A stretch of DNA of 13,420 bases, from assembly GCA_938004075.1 (NCBI GenBank), contig CALKWP010000157.1:1-13420 (forward strand), written 5' to 3'. The notes below the pieces were generated by a model. It saw nothing but the letters and a program-made list of their open reading frames with translations, was not told the DNA's origin and made no database searches. A program made the translations under genes and the position numbers. Below, piece after piece: positions 1 through 5,596 of the stretch (within the stretch, counting starts at the first letter, position 1; the number at the start of each line of letters is the position of its first letter). The stretch comes from an uncultured Methanomassiliicoccales archaeon (GTDB lineage: Archaea; Thermoplasmatota; Thermoplasmata; SG8-5).

Positions 1-47
1 GAGATGGTGATTCGTGACTGGAGTTCAGACGTGTGCTCTTCCGATCT
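1..47 (+). other. Illumina adapter remnant (not genomic)
   Basis: Bases 14-47 match the standard Illumina TruSeq read-2 adapter, beginning GTGACTGGAGTTC and ending GCTCTTCCGATCT. Bases 1-5 (GAGAT) match the end of the P7 oligo, and the 8 bases 6-13 (GGTGATTC) sit exactly where an i7 index lies. The contig therefore runs out into untrimmed library adapter and genomic sequence begins at about base 48. The match is from memory of the adapter, but it is long and in the right order of parts. Confidence 0.97.
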
Positions 48-764
48 CTTCGTGTCTTTCCGGGTGTAGCTGAGACGGCTCAGCTCCTTGTATCTGTAGT
101 CAAGGTAGGAATCCATATCCGCATTGGCTGCCAGCTTCTTCCGCAGGTCGAGCATCTTCTCGAACAGCTCGTCAAGCTTCGCAGTATCCGCGTATTGCAT
201 GCCTATCCTGGCGCGCCAGGCCCTCTCCCTCAGGGTCCGGTCCGGGCTCTTGAGCAGCGGGCTGAGCTTCTGCGGGGTGACCTTCTTACCGTCGAACTCA
301 GTCTCCCAGCCGCCGGAAATTTTCTGATACTGGCTCTTCAGCATCATCTCCTCTGAAAGCAATGGAAGATTATCCTTCCTGAACAGTTCAACGGCCCACT
401 GGATGTTCATCCTGGCAATGGCATGGTTCTTGGGGGTCCAGTTCTCCGGAAGTGCCATGAAGCGCTTCTTCATGGACTCGTCGAGTTCGCCGACGAGCGG
501 CATGACGGTTCCGGCGATATGCTCGTATTCCTTGCTCGCAACCTCATCCTTCGTGTCGCGGGTCATTGCGAAGTAAGCCCTGGAGCCCTTCTCCTGGACA
601 GCGGACATGACCTCGGACCATGCGTCCAGCCATTTCTCCGCCTCATCCCTGGTCCCGACTGGCATCTTCTCCAATCTGGCATATGCCGCCTTTATGGCTT
701 CCGGGTTCCCCATGTCGTCATCCTTGCTCAAAAACTTCCTCGGGTACTTTGTCTCAAGGTCCAT
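48..764 (-). CDS. M3-family oligoendopeptidase, N-terminal part (truncated by contig end)
   Basis: An open frame of 239 codons runs from ATG at 764 down to the adapter junction. The protein begins MDLETKYPRKFLSKDDDMGN. It carries features of the N-terminal half of PepF-like M3 metallopeptidases: an FDGKKVTPQKLSPLLKSPDRTLRERAWRA-like segment (family pattern: a 'DG-xx-T' loop followed by a 'xxDRxxRExAFxA' helix) and a later LDLRKKLAANADMDSYLDYRYKEL-like stretch (family: 'R..IA.NAGF..Y.DYR...L.RF.YT'). These enzymes are cytoplasmic zinc peptidases that cut short peptides. The HExxH zinc site lies in the C-terminal half, which is missing here, so activity cannot be judged. Reading onward into the adapter adds the artefactual residues RSEEHTSELQS, which should be removed. 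A TATA-like box lies at 793-805. The family call rests on remembered family patterns. Confidence 0.82.
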
Positions 765-792
765 GATATCACTGAACCCCTGTAATGATTGA

Positions 793-805
793 GATTATAA
801 ATAAC
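793..805 (-). promoter_or_regulatory. TATA-box promoter of the oligoendopeptidase gene
   Basis: Read on the minus strand this is GTTATTTATAATC, centred about 35 bp upstream of the ATG at 764. That spacing predicts a leader of under 12 nt. It lies back to back with the mptA promoter, so about 100 bp serves both divergent genes. Confidence 0.5.
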
Positions 806-830
806 GTGTTATGCGCATTTATTGCGTTGG

Positions 831-839
831 ATTTAAATA
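831..839 (+). promoter_or_regulatory. TATA-box promoter of mptA
   Basis: ATTTAAATA is centred about 32 bp upstream of the ATG at 867, which predicts a start of transcription a few bases before the start codon. No Shine-Dalgarno sequence is present, as expected for an archaeal leaderless or near-leaderless mRNA. The position also argues against the upstream TTG at 858 as the start. Confidence 0.6.
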
Positions 840-866
840 GGAATCACCAATCTTGTTTTGACTATC

Positions 867-1727
867 ATGACAGATGTTCAGAACCAGCACTTGAATGGAA
901 GCTTCAAGCTCACGAGAGTGGGCGTTCGCGATGTGCGCAAGCCAGTGCGCGTCAGCAGGCCCGGGAAGGAGGTCACTCTGACAGTCACATTCGACCTTTT
1001 CGTGGACCTTCCGGCCGAGCTGAAGGGTTCCCACATGTCCAGGAACCTGGAGGTGCTCTCCAGGGTCATCGATGATGCCGTCAGGGGCGAGGTAACAGGG
1101 CTTGAGGACCTGGGCGTCCGCATCTGCCGGGAGCTTCTCACCAGACATGAGTATGCTTCACGCTCTGAGGTCATGCTGTCTGCCGATTATTTCCTGGAAA
1201 GGGGCATGGGAAACGGCACAACCAGCCTGGAGCGGTACATGCTGAAAGCGTCAGCAAATTCCATCCGCGGCGGCAAGACCAAGAAGAGCATCGGCGTTGA
1301 AGTAACCGGGATGACCGCCTGCCCATGCGCCATGGAAGAGGTGCGCAAGATACGCGGCGTTTCAGCTGATAACACGCTCGCGTCCATCACCCACAACCAG
1401 AGGAACATCACATCCGTCAACATGGAAGTGCCCGTGGAAAGCGAACTGGAAGCGGACAAGCTGATAAACATAATCGAGCGCTGCCTTTCCAGCCCAACAT
1501 ACGAGATACTCAAGCGTGCGGATGAGGCCAGGGTCGTCATGGATGCGCATTCCAATCCAAAATTCGTGGAGGACGTCGTTCGCTCCGTTCTCGGCGAAAT
1601 CCTTAAGGAATTCAACGACTTGCCGGATGACGTGAGAGTGAGCGTGAAGAGCGAGAGTTTCGAGTCCATCCACAAGCACAACGCTTACGCGGAGAGGGAC
1701 ACGACAATGGGAGAGCTAAGGGAGTGA
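867..1727 (+). CDS. mptA: GTP cyclohydrolase MptA (FolE2/GTP cyclohydrolase I type B family)
   Basis: 286 residues, near the usual length of archaeal MptA. The family converts GTP to a dihydroneopterin phosphate (7,8-dihydroneopterin 2',3'-cyclic phosphate for MptA), using a mononuclear metal such as Fe(II). This is the first step toward methanopterin-type pterins and possibly archaeosine precursors. Seen in the sequence: the KLTRVGVRDVRKPVRV opening and FDLFVDLP at about 42-49; SRNLEV and RHEYASRSEV (about 58-63 and 93-102); the conserved cysteine block GMTACPCA at about 148-155; THNQRN at about 175-180; and a C-terminal HKHNAYAE at about 269-276. The cysteine, histidine and Glu-rich blocks are the metal/active-site signatures of the family. 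I chose ATG 867 over TTG 858 from the promoter spacing. The gene is followed after 4 bp by a small zinc-ribbon gene. Presence of mptA alone does not prove methanogenesis. Confidence 0.9.
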   Translation: MTDVQNQHLNGSFKLTRVGVRDVRKPVRVSRPGKEVTLTVTFDLFVDLPAELKGSHMSRNLEVLSRVIDDAVRGEVTGLEDLGVRICRELLTRHEYASRSEVMLSADYFLERGMGNGTTSLERYMLKASANSIRGGKTKKSIGVEVTGMTACPCAMEEVRKIRGVSADNTLASITHNQRNITSVNMEVPVESELEADKLINIIERCLSSPTYEILKRADEARVVMDAHSNPKFVEDVVRSVLGEILKEFNDLPDDVRVSVKSESFESIHKHNAYAERDTTMGELRE

Positions 1728-1731
1728 GGCA

Positions 1732-1902
1732 ATGAGAGTCGCGGGAATATGCCATGTGTGCGGGAAGCCGTCCATATCCGTATGCGCCAGCTGCGGGATG
1801 ATAACATGCGGCGAATGCATCGATTCTATAACTGGAATGTGCCCGAACTGCTCGCCGGCTGAGTTCTACGATGAATCGCAGGATGATGAAGATACTTTAT
1901 GA
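1732..1902 (+). CDS. Small zinc-ribbon protein, unknown function
   Basis: A 56-residue protein beginning MRVAGICHVCGKPS. It has four CxxC pairs: CHVC, CASC, CGEC and CPNC (about residues 7-10, 18-21, 26-29 and 37-40), followed by an acidic tail ending DDEDTL. Eight cysteines in this spacing could bind two zinc ions in a cross-brace or double-ribbon fold. The start lies 4 bp after the mptA stop and has a GGGAG ribosome binding site at 1720-1724, 7 bp upstream, inside the mptA end. Co-transcription and translational coupling with mptA are therefore likely. Its role is unknown; small archaeal zinc ribbons often act in RNA or protein binding, but nothing here decides that. Confidence 0.8.
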   Translation: MRVAGICHVCGKPSISVCASCGMITCGECIDSITGMCPNCSPAEFYDESQDDEDTL

Positions 1903-1944
1903 TGCTGCCTGGGCCACAAGCCATGCTGACGTTCAGATGATGTT

Positions 1945-2442
1945 CTAGCCCAGCAATTCCTTTGCCTTGTCCGGCGCGAGGTCTATTGCCTTGAGAAGGT
2001 ACTCCAACGTCTTTTTTCTGATCATGTTCATCGTGTTTGGATCCCTGTCTATATGGTTCTCATAGACAATCTGGGCGTTCCTGAAATATCCTATCGCAAA
2101 CTCGGCGAAGTAATCCGGGAAGTTCTCCTCGTCCAGCTCTGTCGCTTTGTTGTAGCATGCCTCGGCATCCTGGAATTTTCCGATCTGCAGGCAGAAGGAG
2201 CCAAGGGAGGTGATGTAGAAAACGTTGTCTGGCTCCAGCTCGGTGGCCTTCTTGTAAAGCTCCATTATCTCCTCGGCGGTGACCTTCTGGAGGCCCAGTG
2301 ACGCCTCGGCCTTTCCGAAATGGGCCCTGGCGTTCTTCGGGTCCAACTTGATAACGTCGTTGAATTTCTTCCTGGCCTTATCATATTCGAATTCAGCCAG
2401 AAGTTGCTCGCCCTTTATCAGTTCGGTCTCGATGTCAGCCAT
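1945..2442 (-). CDS. TPR-repeat protein
   Basis: 165 residues, almost all helical repeats. Recognisable tetratricopeptide units lie at about 11-37 (FEYDKARKKFNDVIKLDPKN), 58-74 (ELYKKATELEPDN) and 80-106 (SLGSFCLQIGKFQDAEACY then KATELDEEN), with a last helix pair ending YLLKAIDLAPDKAKELLG. TPR arrays mediate protein-protein contact; there is no catalytic domain, signal peptide or membrane segment. The gene lies downstream of mevalonate kinase on the same strand, but a T-run and its own TATA box in the 76-bp gap suggest it is transcribed separately. The ATG at 2442 lies about 31 bp from the TATA box and lacks an obvious ribosome binding site. Partner unknown. Confidence 0.85.
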   Translation of the reverse strand: MADIETELIKGEQLLAEFEYDKARKKFNDVIKLDPKNARAHFGKAEASLGLQKVTAEEIMELYKKATELEPDNVFYITSLGSFCLQIGKFQDAEACYNKATELDEENFPDYFAEFAIGYFRNAQIVYENHIDRDPNTMNMIRKKTLEYLLKAIDLAPDKAKELLG

Positions 2443-2468
2443 AGTACCAGAACGAGATAACGGAATGC

Positions 2469-2478
2469 GGATTTAAGC
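2469..2478 (-). promoter_or_regulatory. TATA-box promoter of the TPR gene
   Basis: On the minus strand GCTTAAATCC is centred about 31 bp upstream of the ATG at 2442, consistent with a leaderless transcript. Confidence 0.5.
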
Positions 2479-2509
2479 TTTTGGAGAAAAAGTAAATATG
2501 GCTCATTGG

Positions 2510-2517
2510 AAAAAAAA
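2510..2517 (-). terminator. T-run terminator behind mevalonate kinase
   Basis: On the minus strand an unbroken run of eight T begins two bases after the mevalonate kinase stop codon (TGA at 2521-2519). A second T-rich stretch (complement of 2485-2491) follows. Archaeal RNA polymerase terminates at U-tracts without needing a hairpin, so this can separate the kinase from the TPR gene. Confidence 0.5.
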
Positions 2518-2518
2518 T

Positions 2519-3466
2519 TCAATCGTCGGGGCGGAGCCCCTCTCTTGAAATTGTCAATCTGAATGCTTCTCCCCCTGCCGACTCTATTGCGGACACGACC
2601 TTCTCCGGTTCCCTGGCCAGGGCAACGATGCAGCCGCCTCCGCCCGTGCCGGTTATCTTGACGCCATGGGAATGCCTTGCGGCCGCCTTGACCATGCTCT
2701 CGAGAGCCGGTGTGCTCACTCCAAGATTGACCAGAAGCCGGTGATTGTCATTCATCGCCCTGCCTATCTCCGCAAGGTCTCCGGATGCCAGCGCTGAGCG
2801 CCCATCATCCACGATTCTGTGAATGTCACTGATAATATCTCTCGCGAAGCTGTTCCTCTGGATGAACCTCAGCACCTTGTTGCGCATCTCCAGGGTCGGT
2901 GATGGAGTTCCGGAATAACCGAGCACCAGCTCCATTTCAGGAGTCTCGATTTCCCTGATATGCCATGTGTTCTTATTCGCTTTGAAGGACCAGATGTTAC
3001 CGCCGCTTGCCCTCCTGTCCGCCATAATGCACCCCCCATGGGTGGACACGGATGAGTCCAGTGGGCTGCAATCCGCTTCGACCTCGCAATGCGCAAGGAA
3101 CGCATTCCTGGCAACATGCTCGAATATGATATGGTCGTTCAGCATCGAGATGGCTCCAAGGCAGGCCACGGTCCCGGCCGCGAGGCCTCCCATGCCAAGC
3201 TCCGGCGGTATATCGGTTTCAGTCGTTATCGCGAGCGGCGTGTCCATGTCTGACCAGCCGTTGAGGATGGCGCCCCTGAGATGTGAATGTCTGCGTGTAT
3301 CCAGGTCCTCGCCGTTGACTGTGAATTTCGGCGACACCTGCACATTGCACCTGGCCCTGATGTCGACCGCCAGGGCTATGGCTGGACCGCCATGGTCAAC
3401 ACCGTGCTCTCCGAAAAGGATGATCCTGCCTGGGGCGGATGCCTGTGTAACCGCATCTTTCGACAT
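2519..3466 (-). CDS. mvk: Mevalonate kinase (GHMP family)
   Basis: 315 residues, the normal size for an archaeal mevalonate kinase. The enzyme phosphorylates mevalonate with ATP in the cytoplasmic route to isoprenoid membrane lipids. GHMP signatures: motif 1 APGRIILFGEHGVDHGGPAIA (about 11-31); motif 2 region PPELGMGGLAAGTVACL (about 87-103); the catalytic-Asp region SPLDSSVSTHGG (about 134-145, Asp137); and motif 3 KITGTGGGGCIVAL (about 270-283). Odd point: motif 2 normally reads GLGSSAA, with a serine that helps bind the magnesium-ATP; here both serines are replaced (GMGGLAA). I chose the ATG at 3466 (MSKDAVT) over an in-frame ATG at 3502, because the latter falls between the TATA box and the expected transcription start. 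A GTGAG ribosome binding site (3474-3470) lies just before the chosen start. Confidence 0.88.
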   Translation of the reverse strand: MSKDAVTQASAPGRIILFGEHGVDHGGPAIALAVDIRARCNVQVSPKFTVNGEDLDTRRHSHLRGAILNGWSDMDTPLAITTETDIPPELGMGGLAAGTVACLGAISMLNDHIIFEHVARNAFLAHCEVEADCSPLDSSVSTHGGCIMADRRASGGNIWSFKANKNTWHIREIETPEMELVLGYSGTPSPTLEMRNKVLRFIQRNSFARDIISDIHRIVDDGRSALASGDLAEIGRAMNDNHRLLVNLGVSTPALESMVKAAARHSHGVKITGTGGGGCIVALAREPEKVVSAIESAGGEAFRLTISREGLRPDD

Positions 3467-3506
3467 TTTCTCACGTTCATTAACAAAGAGACAGAATGGC
3501 AAACTG

Positions 3507-3517
3507 ATTATTATAAT
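3507..3517 (-). promoter_or_regulatory. Possible internal promoter of mevalonate kinase
   Basis: The minus-strand ATTATAATAAT overlaps the stop codon of the upstream KaiC-like gene and lies about 46 bp from the ATG at 3466, giving a leader of about 20 nt that would include the GTGAG ribosome binding site. The two genes are only 44 bp apart, so co-transcription is equally possible. Confidence 0.4.
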
Positions 3518-4992
3518 GAACTGTCTGTCTCCAGCTTGCGAATTATCTTGGCAAGTTCAACCTGGGCAATGGCATTGGTCGGGTCAATCTCGAGCGCCCT
3601 CTCCAAGCTCTTCCTGGCCTTGCTTAGTTCCCCGGACTCGACCTGTTCCCTGGCCTTCTTCAACCATCTGTCGCTCCTGCTTGAAAGAACGCTTTGGGAG
3701 AATTCAATTGTTCTGGTGTATTCCATGATGTTCCTGGCAATATCCCTGTTAACCAGCGGGACCTTCTGGAGGTCATTCTCATCCGCCCTGCTCAGCTGGC
3801 TCATGTTGCTGAACCCCGCATCGACGAGCTTTCTGGCAATCTCCCTGCTCACCATGGGTATGTTGCAGAACTCGGAAATGACGCCCGCCTCGTCAACAGA
3901 TCTTTCCATTACCGATATGCCCTTGTAACTGAGCTGCACTGCCGATTTTCCCTTCTTGAAATTTGGCTGGCTCATTGCCTCTATCTCCAGGAAAAGCCTG
4001 TTCTCGGCATCCATTTTGAGAGATATCTCGGCATCTGAAATATGCTTGAGAGTGGTCATGACCCTGTCATCATGGACCCCGGACTCAACCATGAACATGG
4101 ATGTTATGCGCCTCTCGCTGAATCGCGATTTCTGCCTCTGGACGAACTCGATGACATCGGAGAACTCGTAAATGCTCAGAGCGGGCGAAATCATGTCGAT
4201 GAATGCCCTGGTGGTCGGGGCAAAGGAAAGCCCGTCCATGGCGCCGGTGAAAGCGATGTCCAGGTTGGCGATATCCTTCGATGGTATGAGAACTGGCCCG
4301 TGCTCCTCCATTCCGACTATCGGCCTGCTCTTCTGGGAATACCAGTCTATGGTTATCAACCGGCCCTTGGATTCGCAGGAGGAGATATTCACCCCCAGCT
4401 TGGAAAGCGTATCCCTGAACTCTTTGATGTTCATTGACGATATCACCGCAAGACCGGAGCCGCCGGACCTAAGGCCTTTCGCAAGGAACTGGATGCCCAG
4501 GTTGAACTTGGCCATTCCAGGAGGTCCGGTCACCAGCACCATGTCCGATTTGGGGAATCCTCCGCCCAGCATGGAATCGAGGCCCTCAATCCCGGAAGGC
4601 AGTCTTTCCGCCATCGCGCCCTTCAGAATGTGATTCCGTATGCCCAATCTGGAGAACGGCTCCTGGAACTGTTTCATAACATGGATGACAACAGTCTCTG
4701 CATGCCTGAATGCGGCTTCCTGGCCCATGGAGAATGCTGCGACATCGGTGAGAGCGTCGAACGCCTTGGAAAGCGCGGATATTGCCTGATGCTCTGTGCC
4801 TTCCCTGACATTGACATAGACATGCTCCCCGTCAATGCTGATTCCAGAGAGAATCGCCTGCTCCTGCTTAAGGCGGTCAAGCTTCTTCAGGAGGAGGGTT
4901 TTTACAACTGGATCATTATGGCTCTTGAGATAATCCGTGAACAATTTCTCGAAGACCATCGATGCTTCCAACAAACCTCCGCTCTCGCTCAA
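3511..4992 (-). CDS. KaiC/RAD55-like ATPase-fold protein with HhH and TPR segments
   Basis: 493 residues. Layout: a helical N-terminal domain of about 125 residues that I do not recognise; a KaiC-like RecA fold at about 128-345, opening with the typical LPSGIEGLDSMLGGGFPKSD entry; a helix-hairpin-helix stretch at about 378-425 (IPMVSREIARKLVDAGF...VPLVNRDIARNIMEY), of the type that binds DNA or forms protein contacts; and one C-terminal TPR-like unit at about 441-490 (ARKSLERALEIDPTNAIAQVEL). The Walker A is decayed: GPPGMAKFN (156-164) keeps the lysine but has Ala before it and Phe where Thr/Ser normally binds magnesium. A Walker B-like FIDMIS lies at about 264-269. No second KaiC domain. 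The start is TTG at 4992, preceded at 6 bp by a clear GGAGG (5003-4999); the alternative ATG at 4959 lacks a well-spaced site. Probably regulatory or scaffolding; exact role unknown. Confidence 0.85.
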   Translation of the reverse strand: MSESGGLLEASMVFEKLFTDYLKSHNDPVVKTLLLKKLDRLKQEQAILSGISIDGEHVYVNVREGTEHQAISALSKAFDALTDVAAFSMGQEAAFRHAETVVIHVMKQFQEPFSRLGIRNHILKGAMAERLPSGIEGLDSMLGGGFPKSDMVLVTGPPGMAKFNLGIQFLAKGLRSGGSGLAVISSMNIKEFRDTLSKLGVNISSCESKGRLITIDWYSQKSRPIVGMEEHGPVLIPSKDIANLDIAFTGAMDGLSFAPTTRAFIDMISPALSIYEFSDVIEFVQRQKSRFSERRITSMFMVESGVHDDRVMTTLKHISDAEISLKMDAENRLFLEIEAMSQPNFKKGKSAVQLSYKGISVMERSVDEAGVISEFCNIPMVSREIARKLVDAGFSNMSQLSRADENDLQKVPLVNRDIARNIMEYTRTIEFSQSVLSSRSDRWLKKAREQVESGELSKARKSLERALEIDPTNAIAQVELAKIIRKLETDSSL

Positions 4993-5026
4993 ACCTGCCC
5001 TCCTTTCGCATCCAATAACTGCTAAT

Positions 5027-5038
5027 GAAATAATAAGG
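5027..5038 (-). promoter_or_regulatory. Candidate TATA promoter of the KaiC-HhH-TPR gene
   Basis: On the minus strand CCTTATTATTTC lies about 40 bp upstream of the TTG at 4992. Transcription from it would start near 5005-5008, close to the GGAGG site, so the leader would be short. The fit is moderate. Confidence 0.35.
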
Positions 5039-5105
5039 TTGCGTGAGGGGCGGGGGAATTAATTTGAATTATGTCTGTGTCCATGAGCAATTTGCAGAGA
5101 AAAGG

Positions 5106-5114
5106 TTTTAGATA
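5106..5114 (+). promoter_or_regulatory. Candidate TATA promoter of tRNA-Val
   Basis: TTTTAGATA is centred about 28 bp upstream of the first base of the tRNA at 5138, a normal archaeal spacing. Confidence 0.45.
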
Positions 5115-5137
5115 ACCTCGTTATCCACCATACCTAA

Positions 5138-5255
5138 GGGCTTATGGTCTAGCTGGTTACAATAGTCGAACAAGTTCGTCTTGTTTCCGGCTGTTGCCAG
5201 AAATGACGTCGCTTTCACACAGCGGAGATCTCCAGTTCGAATCTGGATAAGCCCA
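5138..5255 (+). tRNA. tRNA-Val(CAC) with a D-loop intron
   Basis: The exons 5138-5158 and 5203-5255 join to a 74-nt tRNA. Acceptor stem GGGCTTA (5138-5144) pairs with TAAGCCC (5248-5254), discriminator A at 5255; the D-stem GTC pairs with GAC. The anticodon stem is TCGCT/AGCGG with the 7-nt loop TTCACAC, which gives anticodon CAC and reads the valine codon GUG. The T-arm is TCCAG-TTCGAAT-CTGGA. The D-loop of the joined molecule reads AGCTGGTTATG, as in ordinary archaeal tRNA-Val. CCA is not encoded. Between D-loop bases 20a and 21 lies a 44-nt insert, annotated separately, and without its removal the molecule cannot fold. There is no anticodon-loop intron. Confidence 0.95.
5159..5202 (+). other. 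tRNA intron (44 nt) with bulge-helix-bulge fold
   Basis: The exon bases CTGG (5153-5156) can pair with CCAG at the 3' end of the intron (5197-5200), giving the central 4-bp helix. It is flanked by a 3-nt bulge TTA (5157-5159) on one strand and AAA (5201-5203) on the other. The inner intron stem is long: CAATAGTCG (5160-5168) pairs with CGGCTGTTG (5188-5196), including two G-U pairs, and AACAAG pairs with CTTGTT around the loop TTCGT. Cutting each bulge after its second base removes 5159-5202 and restores a perfect tRNA-Val D-loop. The outer helix next to the second bulge is weak, so this is a relaxed form of the splicing-endonuclease motif. Confidence 0.88.
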
Positions 5256-5256
5256 T

Positions 5257-5295
5257 CAAACTTTCTTCATCAATAGATTATACAAAAAAAGTTTG
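5257..5295 (+). repeat. Inverted repeat behind tRNA-Val, possible terminator
   Basis: CAAACTTT (5257-5264) is the exact inverse of AAAGTTTG (5288-5295), with about 23 bases between. It begins two bases after the tRNA. It could form a weak hairpin that helps end or trim the transcript. No strong T-run follows on the plus strand, so termination is uncertain. Confidence 0.35.
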
Positions 5296-5304
5296 TTGGC
5301 ATGG

Positions 5305-5322
5305 CTAATTCTGCAGAATTAG
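5305..5322. repeat. 18-bp perfect palindrome, candidate operator
   Basis: CTAATTCTGCAGAATTAG reads the same on both strands over all 18 bases. An outer G-C pair (5303/5324), separated by a G-T step, extends the symmetry. A gapless palindrome cannot make a stable RNA hairpin without opening its centre, so a dimeric DNA-binding protein site is the simplest reading. It lies about 50 bp after the tRNA and 275 bp before the helicase start, far from any recognised promoter. Confidence 0.5.
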
Positions 5323-5562
5323 TCCCTGCCGCCAAGCTAGCGACTGGATGCATATCGGAACGCAGTCTGTTTGGCGAATTTGAGCTCTTGCACTGCTGGC
5401 TCTCTCTCATCCTTCGCGTTGCATCTTGTACCCAGCATGCTCCGCTTGTAAGCGCGGGGTCTGGATACATTTTAGTTTCAGGTGCGCTCGACCCAGCATT
5501 CTATTGAAGAACACATATTTCTCCCTGTATCCACCCGGCACCGCCCCACTCATCCTCCCCGA

Positions 5563-5571
5563 ACTATTTAT
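5563..5571 (+). promoter_or_regulatory. TATA-box promoter of the helicase gene
   Basis: ACTATTTAT is centred about 30 bp upstream of the ATG at 5597. No ribosome binding site follows, consistent with leaderless translation and with that ATG as the start. Confidence 0.6.
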
Positions 5572-5596
5572 CCCCCTTCATTTATTGCATCGGCCA

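Larger units (their letters stand above)
5256..5596 (+). other. Gene-free stretch between tRNA-Val and the helicase
   Basis: About 340 bp with no convincing gene. Short open frames on both strands (for example 5301-5507 plus and 5270-5470 minus) have no family signature, no promoter or ribosome binding site that fits, and overlap each other. The stretch contains an inverted repeat directly after the tRNA, an 18-bp palindrome and the helicase promoter at its right end. The remainder (about 5330-5560) shows nothing I can name. Confidence 0.6.

Noticed and set aside
2967..3728. 253-codon plus-strand open frame opposite mevalonate kinase
   Set aside because: It is antisense to a gene with clear GHMP motifs, has no recognisable domain, and crosses the gap into the neighbouring KaiC-like gene. 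A shadow frame in GC-rich coding DNA.
5265..5280. UGAUGA box-C-like motif on the minus strand, possible C/D-box sRNA
   Set aside because: The flanking base does not fit RUGAUGA and no matching CUGA box D with a terminal stem was found nearby.
5270..5470. Small minus-strand frame of 66 codons in the tRNA-helicase spacer
   Set aside because: No family signature, it contains the palindrome in its coding part, overlaps an equally unsupported plus-strand frame (5301-5507), and has no fitting start signals.
5426..5596. 57-residue N-terminal extension of the helicase frame
   Set aside because: It lies before and across the TATA box, lacks helicase features, and ATG 5597 has the correct promoter spacing and a family-like beginning.
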